A program made the translations under genes and the position numbers. This document shows positions 7,780 to 16,115 of a DNA stretch of 64,000 nucleotides, piece by piece. The notes under the pieces were generated by a model. That model ran no database searches and was not told where the DNA came from. It was given only the letters and a program-made list of their open reading frames with translations. Source of the stretch: Rhodococcus sp. 4CII (GTDB lineage: Bacteria; Actinomycetota; Actinomycetes; Mycobacteriales; Mycobacteriaceae); NCBI RefSeq assembly GCF_014256275.1, contig NZ_JACCFE010000002.1, positions 4,630,001 through 4,694,000 on the forward strand. The letters are read 5' to 3'. How positions within the stretch are numbered: the stretch's first letter is position 1; every line of letters starts with the position of its first letter.

Positions 7780-9002
7780 CCGCCGACGCCATCCAGTCCG
7801 CACCGGAAACGGACGAGGCTCGGATGCCCGAAGCGGTCATCGACGACGCGATGATCGCCTCGATGGAGTCGAAGATCGGCGCGCAGTTGCGGATCGATCA
7901 CTCGGTCAACAACGAAGAAGCCACCAGGATCGCGGTGGCCAAGTTCGCGGGCGGAATCGGTGACATCAACCCGCTGTGGACCGACGCCGACCACGGCAGG
8001 CGTTCCGACTACGCCGCCCCCGTCGCGCCGCCCTCGTTCTCGATCGGCTGCTTCTCCGGAATCCAGTTCGGTTGGCCCGGACTCGGCGCATTCCACTGTG
8101 CAACCCAGATGGATCTCCTCGCGCCGATCTACTGGAACGACAAGATCACCTCGGCATGCCGCTACGACGGATTCACCGGCCCTCGGCCCAGCAATTTCGC
8201 CGGCAAGATGGTCACCGACACGTTCACCAACACCTACGTGAACCAGTTGGGGCAGGATATCGCCGAAATCCGTTGGCAGGTCGTCAACTACGAGCGCGGT
8301 GCCGCGAAGAGCAAGAGCAAGAAGCGGGAGATCCAGGTTCCGCATCGGTGGACCGTCGAGGAGATCGAGGACGTCGAGCGGAAGGTTTTGGCCGAGAAGC
8401 CGCGCGGCGAGACTCCCCTGTGGTGGGAAGACGTTGCCGTCGGCGATGCAGCCTCGACCCTGACGAAGGGCCCGATCGGGCTGACCGACGAGGTGGCCTT
8501 CGTGGCCGGCGGTGGTGCCCCCATTCCCCGGCTCAAGGCGAACGCGTCCGCCGCGCTCGACTATGCCGCCCACCCCGCGTGGGCGTTCCGTGACCCCGTC
8601 ACCAAAGCGCGTGAGCCGATCTATTCGGTGCACTACAACCAGGCGGCGGCGAACGCGATGGGCGTCGCCTACCAGTACGACGTCGGATTCCAGCGCCAGT
8701 GCTGGCAGATCCTCGCGTTGACCCACTGGTGCGGGGACAACGCCTGGGTCAAGCACGTGACAGCGGAATACCGGGGGTTCGTGTATCTCGGAGACGTCAT
8801 CGAGCTCGGCGGAACCGTGACCGGCAAGCGGGTCGACGAGGACGGCGAGCACGTCGTGGAGCTCGAAACGTACGCGCGAAACCAACGCGGCGACAACGTG
8901 ATGCCCGGAACGGCCGTCGTGGCATTGCCAAGCTGTGGGGCGCCGCAGTCGCCCGTGGCGATCCGTGCCCGCGCAGCCGAAAGCATCCGCTCCCATGTCT
9001 GA
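7776..9002 (+). CDS. Fused double hot-dog dehydratase (FAS1-like dehydratase / MaoC)
   Basis: A 408-residue protein built from two hot-dog-type halves, a FAS1-like dehydratase/MaoC arrangement expected to hydrate enoyl-CoA or dehydrate hydroxyacyl-CoA. I place the start at GTG 7776, overlapping the SDR stop; the frame is open further upstream to 7644 but lies inside the SDR gene. The N-terminal half contains FAGGIGDINPLWTDADHGR, similar to the hydratase-2 GDxNPLH motif but with W in place of the usual histidine position. The second half starts near WWEDVAVGD and contains HYNQAAANAMG. The variant motif makes the catalytic half uncertain. Confidence 0.83.
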   Translation: MTADAIQSAPETDEARMPEAVIDDAMIASMESKIGAQLRIDHSVNNEEATRIAVAKFAGGIGDINPLWTDADHGRRSDYAAPVAPPSFSIGCFSGIQFGWPGLGAFHCATQMDLLAPIYWNDKITSACRYDGFTGPRPSNFAGKMVTDTFTNTYVNQLGQDIAEIRWQVVNYERGAAKSKSKKREIQVPHRWTVEEIEDVERKVLAEKPRGETPLWWEDVAVGDAASTLTKGPIGLTDEVAFVAGGGAPIPRLKANASAALDYAAHPAWAFRDPVTKAREPIYSVHYNQAAANAMGVAYQYDVGFQRQCWQILALTHWCGDNAWVKHVTAEYRGFVYLGDVIELGGTVTGKRVDEDGEHVVELETYARNQRGDNVMPGTAVVALPSCGAPQSPVAIRARAAESIRSHV

Positions 9003-10152
9003 CGTCATGGTCGAGGAGCGTGAGCAACTGCGATCGGCAGTCCGGAGCGTCATCACACGGCACGGTGACGTTCGTGCGTGGCTGGAGTCCACGGTCGACA
9101 CCAGTGACGAGTGCGACCTGAGCTTGTGGCGGACACTCGCGGAGGAGGTGGGTGTCGCCGGACTGCTCGTCGCCGAGGACCTCGGGGGCGCCGGCGCACA
9201 GGTGGCCGATGCTGCCGCAGTGTTCGAAGAGACCGGACGCGCACTGTCGCCGGTACCGCTCTTCTCGACCGTGGGTCTGGCGTCGGCGATTCTCCTGGGG
9301 TGCGGTGACGCACCCGAGGCCCGGCGCCTGCTGCAGAAGATCGCGGAGGGCGCGGTTGTCGCGACGGCGGCGTTCCACGAAGTCGAGACCGGCTGGTTTC
9401 TTCCTCCGGCGTCGACCGCTGCCACCGAGACCGACGGACTATGGCATGTCAGCGGGGCGAAGGGCTTCGTCGTCGATGCCGCCGCCGCCGACATCGTGCT
9501 CGTCACCGCGTCCACTCCCCACGGCACGGGACTGTTTGCCGTGGAAGCCGACGCAGCGGGACTCCAGACTCGGATGCTGGACTCCCTCGACCTCGTCCGC
9601 CCACTCGGTACCGTCGAATTCGCGGCCACCCCGGCAACGCTGCTGGCGACGGGGGAGGCCGCGTCGGCGGCCGTGGCCAGTGGTCTCGATCTGGCCGTCA
9701 CGCTGCTATCGGCCGAGTTGGTGGGAGCGGGACAGCGGTGCCTCGACCAGGCTGTCGCCTACGCGAAGCAGAGGGTGCAGTTCGACCGCAAGATCGGCAG
9801 CTTCCAGGCGATCAAGCACACTCTCGTGGACGTGCTGCTCGACCTGGAAATGGCGCGGTCGGCCGCTGACGCCGCGGCGGCGGCGGCGGAGAAGTGGCTG
9901 CGTAACCCCGATTCGGGGACCGCGACCGCACTGGCGATCGCCGCGAGCGTTTCCAAATCGGTGTGCGCCGACGCCTTCATGCACATCGCCGAGGAAACAC
10001 TGCATGTTTTCGGCGGGATCGGGTTCACCTGGGAGCACGACGCGCATCTGTACTATCGCCGAGCGAAATTCGGCGAACTGTACCTCGGAACCGCCAGCGA
10101 GCACCGCGAACGCGTGGCGCAGCTGTCCGGGCTGGGGGAAAGGCGTGTCTGA
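8995..10152 (+). CDS. Acyl-CoA dehydrogenase family protein (small partner type)
   Basis: A 385-residue dehydrogenase. The start ATG 8995 overlaps the previous stop by 8 nt. The middle domain is weakly conserved, while the C-terminal helical domain is typical: YAKQRVQFDRKIGSFQAIKH and FGGIGFTWEHDAHLYYRRAK. This pattern (poor middle domain, strong C-terminal IGFTWEHD motif) is common in the subunits of heteromeric actinobacterial dehydrogenases such as the FadE28/FadE29 type. The likely partner is the protein at 5518-6795. The enoyl-CoA hydratase start overlaps its stop by 8 nt. Confidence 0.88.
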   Translation: MSDVMVEEREQLRSAVRSVITRHGDVRAWLESTVDTSDECDLSLWRTLAEEVGVAGLLVAEDLGGAGAQVADAAAVFEETGRALSPVPLFSTVGLASAILLGCGDAPEARRLLQKIAEGAVVATAAFHEVETGWFLPPASTAATETDGLWHVSGAKGFVVDAAAADIVLVTASTPHGTGLFAVEADAAGLQTRMLDSLDLVRPLGTVEFAATPATLLATGEAASAAVASGLDLAVTLLSAELVGAGQRCLDQAVAYAKQRVQFDRKIGSFQAIKHTLVDVLLDLEMARSAADAAAAAAEKWLRNPDSGTATALAIAASVSKSVCADAFMHIAEETLHVFGGIGFTWEHDAHLYYRRAKFGELYLGTASEHRERVAQLSGLGERRV

Positions 10153-10909
10153 GGTCCTGACCACCCGCTCGGACGGTGTCGTGACGGTCACGCTCAACCG
10201 GCCGCAACGCAAGAACGCGCTGACCGGTGAACTTGTGGAGGCGGCGATCTCTGCATTGGAGGAGATCGCCCGCACTCCCGACGACCGTGCTGTCGTGATC
10301 ACCGGAGCGGGCGGCGCATTCTGCTCGGGTATGGATCTCGGCGCCCCATTGGAACCGGACGAGTTGACGTTCATGCGCCGAGTGGGCCAGTTGTGCACGC
10401 TTCTTCACGACCTGCCACGGCCCACCATCGCGAAGGTCGCGGGGCCCGCCGTCGGGTTCGGGTGCAACTTCGCGCTGTGCTGCGACCTCGTGGTCGCTGC
10501 CGACGATGCCGTATTCGGAGAGACGTTCGCCAACTTGGGCATTTCGGTCGACGGCGGCGCATCCTGGTCCCTCCCTCGACTCATCGGCGTCGCGAAGACG
10601 AAAGAGATCCTGTTCTTCGGCCGGCAACTGACCGGCACGGAGGCCGCGGAGATGGGGATCGCCAATCGTGCGGTTCCCGCCGGCGAACTCGACCGGTTCG
10701 TCGCGGAGTGGGCCCAGACTCTGGCGGATGGGCCGACGTCGGCGTTGGCGATGATGAAGAGCCTCGTCAACGTGTCCACGGAGTCTTCTTTTCAGCAGGC
10801 GATCGAGCGGGAGGCTCTCGGACAGTCGGTCAGCTTCAAGGGTGCCGAGGCCAGGGTGGCCGGCCGCGCGCGGATGAAGAAGCAAATCCCCAATTTCCGG
10901 AATCCGTGA
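10145..10909 (+). CDS. Enoyl-CoA hydratase/isomerase (crotonase) family protein
   Basis: A 254-residue crotonase-fold protein. Start GTG 10145 follows GGGGAAAGG and overlaps the dehydrogenase stop; the open frame extends upstream antisense to no support and is read through another gene. Oxyanion-hole segments are GAGGAFCSGMDL and AKVAGPAVGFGCNFALCCDL, and the second catalytic region is FGETFANLGISVDGG. It probably hydrates or isomerises the enoyl-CoA made by the dehydrogenases of the same operon. Crotonases vary widely in reaction (hydratase, isomerase, ring hydrolase), so only the fold and CoA chemistry are secure. Confidence 0.9.
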   Translation: MSEVLTTRSDGVVTVTLNRPQRKNALTGELVEAAISALEEIARTPDDRAVVITGAGGAFCSGMDLGAPLEPDELTFMRRVGQLCTLLHDLPRPTIAKVAGPAVGFGCNFALCCDLVVAADDAVFGETFANLGISVDGGASWSLPRLIGVAKTKEILFFGRQLTGTEAAEMGIANRAVPAGELDRFVAEWAQTLADGPTSALAMMKSLVNVSTESSFQQAIEREALGQSVSFKGAEARVAGRARMKKQIPNFRNP

Positions 10910-10940
10910 TCCCGGACCAGAACCAGGAGCCGTAGCGACC

Positions 10941-11702
10941 ATGTCGGGTGCCACAAGCCCCAGGGCAATTCAGCTGAATGGATGCTTCAACTTTCGAGAT
11001 CTCGGTGGTCTTCCCGCCTGGTCGGGGACCTCGATCCGTAGGCGAATGCTGTTCAGGTCGGACGCGCTCGGGCGGCTCGATCGAAGTGATCAGCGCGTCC
11101 TCGCCCGCATCGGGCTGAGAACCGTCATCGATCTGCGGACACCGAAAGAGGTCGAGCAGCACGGGCTCTGTGCGTGGTACGACCAACCGCCCGCCACGCA
11201 TGCGACACCACTTGTGGCGTGGGAATCGCTGCCGACAAAGTCTCAGTCCGAGGATTGGTGCACGCCCGCGCCGATGATCGACGCCTACCATCAGATGCTG
11301 GCGGAGGGCCGAGACGCGATCGCGAACGTGCTGTCCACACTCGCGGACGACAGTGCGTTACCCGCTGTAGTTCACTGCACGTCCGGACGGGACCGGACAG
11401 CTATCGTCGTCGCGGTCCTCTTGGGGATTCTCGGGGTTCCCGACCAGCAGATCGCCGAGGACTACGCGCTCAGTGCCGCGGGCATGGCGCGCAGTCTCGC
11501 ATGGATGCGCGCACACGATCCGGTAGCGATGGCCACCATCGTCAAGGATGAGGCCTCGATGGTCTATACACCGCCGGAGGTGATGCTCGGGTTCCTCGAT
11601 GCCTTCCGTCGGCAGTACGGGTCCTTCGAGCGCTACGTCGACTCGATCGACCAGCGCGCCGAGGCCGGCCGCCTCCGCCGGTTACTGACGGTAGGCGGCT
11701 GA
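10941..11702 (+). CDS. Tyrosine-type (PtpB-like) phosphatase
   Basis: A 253-residue protein with the phosphatase signature CX5R at HCTSGRDRT (C146, R152) preceded by an N-terminal FNFRDLGGLP segment typical of the PtpB/DSP-like family (Pfam Y_phosphatase3). It is the last gene of the long + operon, 31 nt after the hydratase. Family members hydrolyse phosphotyrosine or phosphoinositides. In this catabolic setting, next to a kinase-like gene on the other strand, it might instead act on a phosphorylated pathway intermediate; this is inference. The protein encoded at 54013-54723 is a second member of the family. Confidence 0.86.
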   Translation: MSGATSPRAIQLNGCFNFRDLGGLPAWSGTSIRRRMLFRSDALGRLDRSDQRVLARIGLRTVIDLRTPKEVEQHGLCAWYDQPPATHATPLVAWESLPTKSQSEDWCTPAPMIDAYHQMLAEGRDAIANVLSTLADDSALPAVVHCTSGRDRTAIVVAVLLGILGVPDQQIAEDYALSAAGMARSLAWMRAHDPVAMATIVKDEASMVYTPPEVMLGFLDAFRRQYGSFERYVDSIDQRAEAGRLRRLLTVGG

Positions 11703-11711
11703 CCTCTGCGT

Positions 11712-12176
11712 CTACCGCCGCGGGCCGGTGAAGGCGTCCTGCTGCCAGCGTTGTTCGCGCTCGAGCTGGTGACGCATGTACTCCCGTGCGGCTTGCCGAC
11801 TGGGGTGCGATTCATCGGGTGTCGCGTCGATGATCGAGACCAGCGCAGCACGGAGGCGAATCGCGTCACAGTGAAGTTCTGCCAGGTCCGGGTACCGCGG
11901 CGCCGGTGCGTCGTCTATAGCCGCGACGATGGATGCGCGGACCTCGGTGGGGTGGTCCGCACACTGGAGGGCCGTCGTGAGGATGTCGCGTAGTTCATCG
12001 TTGCCGGCATGCAGCGCCGAGATTTCGTCCGCCGTGCGTGCCCGGACCGAGCGCAGCATCTGCGCGACGGTCTTACACAAACTCGCTGCGTGGTCGTCCT
12101 GGACGTGGGGAGCGATGTCGGTCTCGACCGCATCGATGATCGACGTGAGAACGACATTTGTCGTGGGATAGATCAT
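11712..12176 (-). CDS. Small helical protein coupled to the APH-fold kinase (LvaB-like position)
   Basis: A 153-residue, predicted all-helical protein with no catalytic motif that I recognise. Start ATG 12176 overlaps the stop of the kinase gene by 4 nt (ATGA); the longer open frame to 12263 runs inside the kinase gene. The size, helical nature and coupling to a phosphotransferase match the small partner (LvaB-type, DUF6285-like) required by the hydroxyacyl-CoA kinase LvaA in Pseudomonas putida levulinate catabolism. I infer this from layout, not alignment. Its stop lies only 9 bp from that of the convergent phosphatase gene. Confidence 0.7.
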   Translation of the reverse strand: MIYPTTNVVLTSIIDAVETDIAPHVQDDHAASLCKTVAQMLRSVRARTADEISALHAGNDELRDILTTALQCADHPTEVRASIVAAIDDAPAPRYPDLAELHCDAIRLRAALVSIIDATPDESHPSRQAAREYMRHQLEREQRWQQDAFTGPRR

Positions 12177-13246
12177 TGTGAGGACCTCACTTCTCCGGGT
12201 GCGGCGCCGAAGAGGCCCGCCAGTCGCACCTCGCTGTGGAATCCGATTTCGGCGGCGTTCCACACGAACCGCAATGATGGATGGTCCTGATGGCGAACCT
12301 GCGCCGCCGCGTGATGGGTGTACAGGAATTGCAACAGGCCGTAGAGCGCTCGGTAGTAGTCGATCCGCTCGACCGTGACCTCGATGCCGGTGTGGTCGTA
12401 GTAGTAGGAGAGCGCCTCGGGAAGACCCCAGAGGCGCCGTCCGCCGCGCTCGATTTCGGGAATCATTTCCTGAATTTGTGCGAAGTCGTAGGCCGGATCA
12501 CCGAGTGCGGCGAGCTCCCAGTCGGACATCGCAACGATGCGCCCACCGGACCAGACTTCCTCGCCGTGTCCGTTGGTCCCCTTGCACAGCGTGATCTGCG
12601 GGCAGTCCCGGGGAGCCGATTGCAGTAGGCGCGACACACCCTCGCGGAGTATCGGACTCGGTTCGAACTGAAACCGTTCGAGCTGTGCCACATTCGCGCG
12701 AATCAGATTGGCGGCGCAGTCCGCCGGGGAATCCGGTACCGCGAAGATGTCGGCGAACCCGAGGCCTTTCCAGTCCGCGGTGTGCACCAGTGCGAGCTTG
12801 TCGAGGTGTTCCTTCGACGCTGCAATGCGCATCTCGTCGTGCGCTTCGTCGGTGCTGCTGATGAAGGGAAGCTTCCAGTCGCCGGCGACATGGGTGCGAA
12901 CGTATGCGGGCCGCGAGTCGGGGCACCAGTCGGCGTCGGCCTCGAACCACAGGGCCTTCGAGGTGGGAATCGCGGAGTCGCGCAGGAGCCGATAGACGTC
13001 GTACTCGGTCTGCAGCGAGGTCGGAATGATGCTCCCACTGGCGTGGTCGCGGCGGACGACGAATTGCTGCGGCGACCACGTCCCGTGGACCTGGACGGTC
13101 GCGGTCACAGACCACGTCTCCCGCGAAACTCCTCGCGAGAGACGCTCGGCTGCGGCGATCCGAACGTCGGTAGCGTGCGGGTCGATGTGGCCGAGCCGCT
13201 CGCGGAACCACCGCTCGACGAACGCGACGTCTCCGAGTACTGCCAT
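12173..13246 (-). CDS. APH-fold phosphotransferase (ACAD10/LvaA-like) with degenerate catalytic loop
   Basis: A 357-residue kinase-fold protein. ATG 13246 overlaps the preceding stop by one base (TGATG); the longer frame to 13561 lies within that gene. The metal-binding DFG-equivalent is clear as MSDWELAALGDPAYD. However, the catalytic loop that normally reads HGDxxxxN is LCKGTNGHGEEVW, so the catalytic Asp and the following Asn are missing. Known relatives (ACAD10, LvaA) phosphorylate hydroxyacyl-CoA before elimination of phosphate. This protein may use different chemistry, bind substrate only, or belong to a distinct subfamily. Neighbours are a small helical protein and a CrtC/AttH-like protein. 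Confidence 0.82.
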   Translation of the reverse strand: MAVLGDVAFVERWFRERLGHIDPHATDVRIAAAERLSRGVSRETWSVTATVQVHGTWSPQQFVVRRDHASGSIIPTSLQTEYDVYRLLRDSAIPTSKALWFEADADWCPDSRPAYVRTHVAGDWKLPFISSTDEAHDEMRIAASKEHLDKLALVHTADWKGLGFADIFAVPDSPADCAANLIRANVAQLERFQFEPSPILREGVSRLLQSAPRDCPQITLCKGTNGHGEEVWSGGRIVAMSDWELAALGDPAYDFAQIQEMIPEIERGGRRLWGLPEALSYYYDHTGIEVTVERIDYYRALYGLLQFLYTHHAAAQVRHQDHPSLRFVWNAAEIGFHSEVRLAGLFGAAPGEVRSSQ

Positions 13247-14415
13247 CACTGCAGACCGTAGGGAGAGAAGGGGCCGTCGAGGAAGAGTTCGGTATGGCCG
13301 GCGCCGTCCCAGCGTCGGCCGTCGGGTGCCAATGTGGTGACCCGGGAGAGATACTCCTTGCCGTGCAGATTGCGGTGCACCGTGCCGTCGTACATCGTGT
13401 GGTCGAACGGTTGCTCGGCGAAATCGAACTCGTCCCATTCGATGCTTACACCCGGTCCGTGATAGGTCCGCATCGAACCGCCGTCCTTCCAGCTCCCGGC
13501 CTGGTAACCGATGGTGGCGGTGACCCACGGCGGCGCGACCGGTTCGACGTGCTGCACCCACTTCCCCCCATCGGCATCGAGGAGGGTGACGGTCGCCGCG
13601 CGCAGCAAGCGTGTGCCCGGCACGAGTTCGAGCTCGTGCGTCCCGCCCACCAGGTCGATGGTTTCCGTGTCCCAGCCCAGATGGAGCCTGCCTTCGAAGG
13701 GGGTACCGAATGTGTCGTTCATCGGTACCTGTTTGCCGTCGGGGGATTCGTGGATGGCATAGAACCCCGACAGTTCACCGGAACCGAACAGCGTCCAGAA
13801 TCGCAGGGCACGAGGTAACCCTTCCGCTGCTCGCGGGGGTAGGAACCGTGAGTTAGGCGCGAGCGGCGGCCGCTCGTGGTACAGCCCCCACGAGTGATCT
13901 CGGCTGCCGTACCACTGTGTGGGGTCGACGTCGATGCGCTCACCGTCGATGTCGATCCACCCCCGCGCTGTTCCGGCCTGGGAGTACCTCGTCTGGTCGG
14001 TGGTCGGGCGACCGCGATTCGTTGCAAGGTGGTGGGCTTCCTCGTACGCAGGCGAGGAGCCCATCCAGTTCAGGTCGAATTGGAGACCCGAAGGGTTGTC
14101 GTCGAGCGTGAGACGGATGTCGCGATACGGCTCGACGACCTGGATGCGATAGGGACCTACGACGGTGTCGCACAGTTCACGCCAGGTCCGGCTGAACCGG
14201 ACCGTCCTTTGGACGCCGTCGCGAATGAAGCCGACGTATCCACCGACGATGTCGGTGTTGGGGTTGATCCGCAGCCCCTGGAAGCAGACGGTCCGGTGGT
14301 CTGCGGAGAAGACACTGAAGAAGTAGCCGTCGTCGAACCCGGGGTCGGTGTTCGTCACGACCGACAGGGGGTAGGAAGTTTGATGGACGGGAAGCTCGTC
14401 GTACGGGCTCAGCAT
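13246..14415 (-). CDS. CrtC/AttH-like (DUF7064/DUF7065-type) protein, paralogue 1 of 3
   Basis: A 389-residue beta-rich soluble protein with the signature GSRDHSWG near the middle and QTRYSQAGTARGWIDIDGE just before it. The same signature (W-G-x-R-D-H-S-W-G) is found in the proteins at 48546-49682 and 51032-52135. The style recalls the AttH/CrtC (hydroxyneurosporene synthase) superfamily of lipocalin-like folds that add or remove water, and the Pfam families DUF7064/DUF7065; I am working from memory. A good SD, AAAGGA, lies 5 nt before ATG 14415. It is first in a unit with the APH-fold kinase and the small helical protein. A role in (de)hydration of a hydrophobic alcohol is inferred. Confidence 0.75.
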   Translation of the reverse strand: MLSPYDELPVHQTSYPLSVVTNTDPGFDDGYFFSVFSADHRTVCFQGLRINPNTDIVGGYVGFIRDGVQRTVRFSRTWRELCDTVVGPYRIQVVEPYRDIRLTLDDNPSGLQFDLNWMGSSPAYEEAHHLATNRGRPTTDQTRYSQAGTARGWIDIDGERIDVDPTQWYGSRDHSWGLYHERPPLAPNSRFLPPRAAEGLPRALRFWTLFGSGELSGFYAIHESPDGKQVPMNDTFGTPFEGRLHLGWDTETIDLVGGTHELELVPGTRLLRAATVTLLDADGGKWVQHVEPVAPPWVTATIGYQAGSWKDGGSMRTYHGPGVSIEWDEFDFAEQPFDHTMYDGTVHRNLHGKEYLSRVTTLAPDGRRWDGAGHTELFLDGPFSPYGLQ

Positions 14416-14530
14416 GGAGTTCCTTTCGGGCGACTGGTGGACTTCACCGCCATGTGCAGCGCCGACGCGGACGTTGCGCCGCCGGTGGTTCCGTTTCGCG
14501 GGCTACGCGACCCAAACACTTGCTCACATA

Positions 14531-14560
14531 AATATCTAATCATCGACTATCGTATCTTAG
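14531..14560. promoter_or_regulatory. AT-rich regulon element upstream of the CrtC-like/kinase unit
   Basis: ATATCTAATCATCGACTATC followed by GTATCTTAG lies about 120-145 bp upstream of ATG 14415. It combines two motifs repeated elsewhere in this window, GACTATC (reverse of GATAGTC) and TATCTTAG. It is probably the promoter/operator of the minus-strand unit. Confidence 0.45.
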
Positions 14561-14604
14561 TGTGAGCTCGGTCACCAGTGTGCCGGCTCGGTGGACGACG
14601 ATGC

Positions 14605-15165
14605 TCAGGTGCGGTCGACGGGGCCGAGATGGTCGAGTTCGCCGGCGTCGAGTCGCCGCACGATGCGAGGAGCTTCGCCTGCGTACATGTCTTCCCCGAG
14701 AATCAATCCCTCCGCGCTGATCGGCCAGACGATCAGCGCCTGATACTCCACCAGGAACCATGCCGACGACTCGTCCTGCAGCCCGTCGTAGCCGCGGGCT
14801 GTCAGCATGGCGCCGGAATAGGCGTGGCGGAAGACCCCTTCGGTGAGGACGGTGTCATGGTCCACCATGACGCGACCGATCTCGAACTCGAGTCGATTCT
14901 TGCCGATCCGGACCGCGGCCCGATAGAACTCCGCCACTTCGGCGTAGCCCTGCGGTCCCGCGCTCGTCGAGGCGCCCCACACCTGATATCGCGGTTCTGC
15001 GACAAGGGTCGCCATCAAGGCGGGGATGTCGCCGCGCACTTCTGCCTCGACATGTCGCGCGACGACCTCCATGTTCGCGCGAAGCCGGGGATTCTGCTCT
15101 GCTGCAGCACGATCAGCGAGGAGCCGCCACGTCTTGGCGGCCTCTGGGCTCAACGGGGTGATCAT
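14605..15165 (-). CDS. SnoaL/NTF2-like protein
   Basis: A 186-residue protein with the alpha+beta cone layout of the NTF2/SnoaL superfamily: a long N-terminal helix, then GDIPALMATLVAEPRYQVWG and a series of strands. Start ATG 15165 has GAGG about 7 nt upstream; the open frame to 15207 has no better site. Such proteins act as small hydrolases, isomerases, cyclases or accessory subunits in polyketide, steroid and terpenoid metabolism. Divergent from the SDR at 15375, with a regulon element between them. The exact activity is not readable. Confidence 0.78.
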   Translation of the reverse strand: MITPLSPEAAKTWRLLADRAAAEQNPRLRANMEVVARHVEAEVRGDIPALMATLVAEPRYQVWGASTSAGPQGYAEVAEFYRAAVRIGKNRLEFEIGRVMVDHDTVLTEGVFRHAYSGAMLTARGYDGLQDESSAWFLVEYQALIVWPISAEGLILGEDMYAGEAPRIVRRLDAGELDHLGPVDRT

Positions 15166-15280
15166 GGGGTGGCCTCGCTTGTGTAGGTAGGGTCTGCCGG
15201 CGCCCATCGATGTTGTAAGCCGTCGGCCGTGTCCCCGCAGCCATTGCCTCGAGGGTGACGGAGTGTCAGACTGACAGAAG

Positions 15281-15321
15281 CGTGATAGTCGCGCAATGCA
15301 TTATCTAATAATAGACTGTTG
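15281..15321. promoter_or_regulatory. Divergent promoter region with regulon element
   Basis: GTGATAGTCGCG at 15282 and ATTATCTAATAATAGACTG at 15300-15318 lie between the divergent SnoaL-like gene (start 15165) and the SDR (start 15375). The second is the reverse strand of a TATTATTAGATAAT-type element, matching 27387-27406. Confidence 0.5.
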
Positions 15322-15374
15322 TCGCGGGCGAGCGCCCCGGCGATCCGAGTATTTTCTGTGGAGAGGTGTGGCGA

Positions 15375-16115
15375 GTGAGTACAGCGTTGGTCACGGGCGC
15401 GGGACAAGGCATCGGACGTGCGATCGCGCGACGACTGGCGAAGGACGGATTCTCCGTCGTCGCCGTCGATCTGGACGCAGAGAAGGCGAAAGCGGCGGCA
15501 GAGGAAGACGGTGGTCGGGCGGTGGTCTGCGATATCTCGGACGTGGATGCGGTACGCGAACTCTCGCAATCCGTGGACGACCTCGAGGTGCTGGTGAACA
15601 ATGCCGGGATCTTCCCAGCGGCATCGTTGGCCGACGTCGACGTCATGCAGTTCCGCCGTGTGATGGACGTCAACGTGGTCGGGCCGCTGTTGCTCACCCA
15701 GCAACTGCTTCCGCAGTTGACAGCCTCTGGCGGTTCGGTCGTCAACATCGCCTCGATGGCGGCGAAGGTGCCGACACCGGGAACCGGCGCGTACTCACCC
15801 TCGAAGGCGGCAGTGGTGTCGCTGACGAAACTCTGTGCCGTGGAGTTTGCGCAGTCCGGTGTCCGGTTCAACGCGGTCGCTCCCGGCGGAGTGGCCACCG
15901 AAGGCACGGCCGCCGCGATGGCTGACCCCACCCGCGAGGAGCGGTTCAACTCGCTGGTCCCGCTGGGCCGCAGGGCCGCGCCCGAAGACATCGCGGATGT
16001 GGTGTCGTTCTTCGCGTCGAACGACGCACGCTATGTCACGGGGCAGGTGCTGTACGTGGACGGCGGTCTGTCGGAAGCGACGGTGCGCTTTCTCCAAGCC
16101 GCGCAGCGTGGCTGA
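15375..16115 (+). CDS. Short-chain dehydrogenase/reductase
   Basis: A classical SDR of 246 residues with TGAGQGIG, NNAG, a catalytic Ser in NIASMAA and YSPSK (Tyr-x3-Lys), ending in the usual VTGQVLYVDGG. I prefer GTG 15375, with GGAGAGG 8 nt upstream, over GTG 15366. It would interconvert an alcohol and a ketone with NAD(P). The RpiR regulator start overlaps its stop by 8 nt, so the two are co-transcribed. Confidence 0.9.
   Translation: MSTALVTGAGQGIGRAIARRLAKDGFSVVAVDLDAEKAKAAAEEDGGRAVVCDISDVDAVRELSQSVDDLEVLVNNAGIFPAASLADVDVMQFRRVMDVNVVGPLLLTQQLLPQLTASGGSVVNIASMAAKVPTPGTGAYSPSKAAVVSLTKLCAVEFAQSGVRFNAVAPGGVATEGTAAAMADPTREERFNSLVPLGRRAAPEDIADVVSFFASNDARYVTGQVLYVDGGLSEATVRFLQAAQRG

Noticed and set aside
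7368..9701. A 777-codon open frame on the minus strand
   Set aside because: It runs opposite three convincing genes (SDR, hot-dog, acyl-CoA dehydrogenase), its composition is Ser/Arg/Ala-rich without motifs, and it is explained by high-GC antisense codon bias.
9152..10144. N-terminal extension of the enoyl-CoA hydratase frame
   Set aside because: The extra ~330 residues are low-complexity Arg/Ser and lie inside the acyl-CoA dehydrogenase gene; the crotonase fold begins at GTG 10145.
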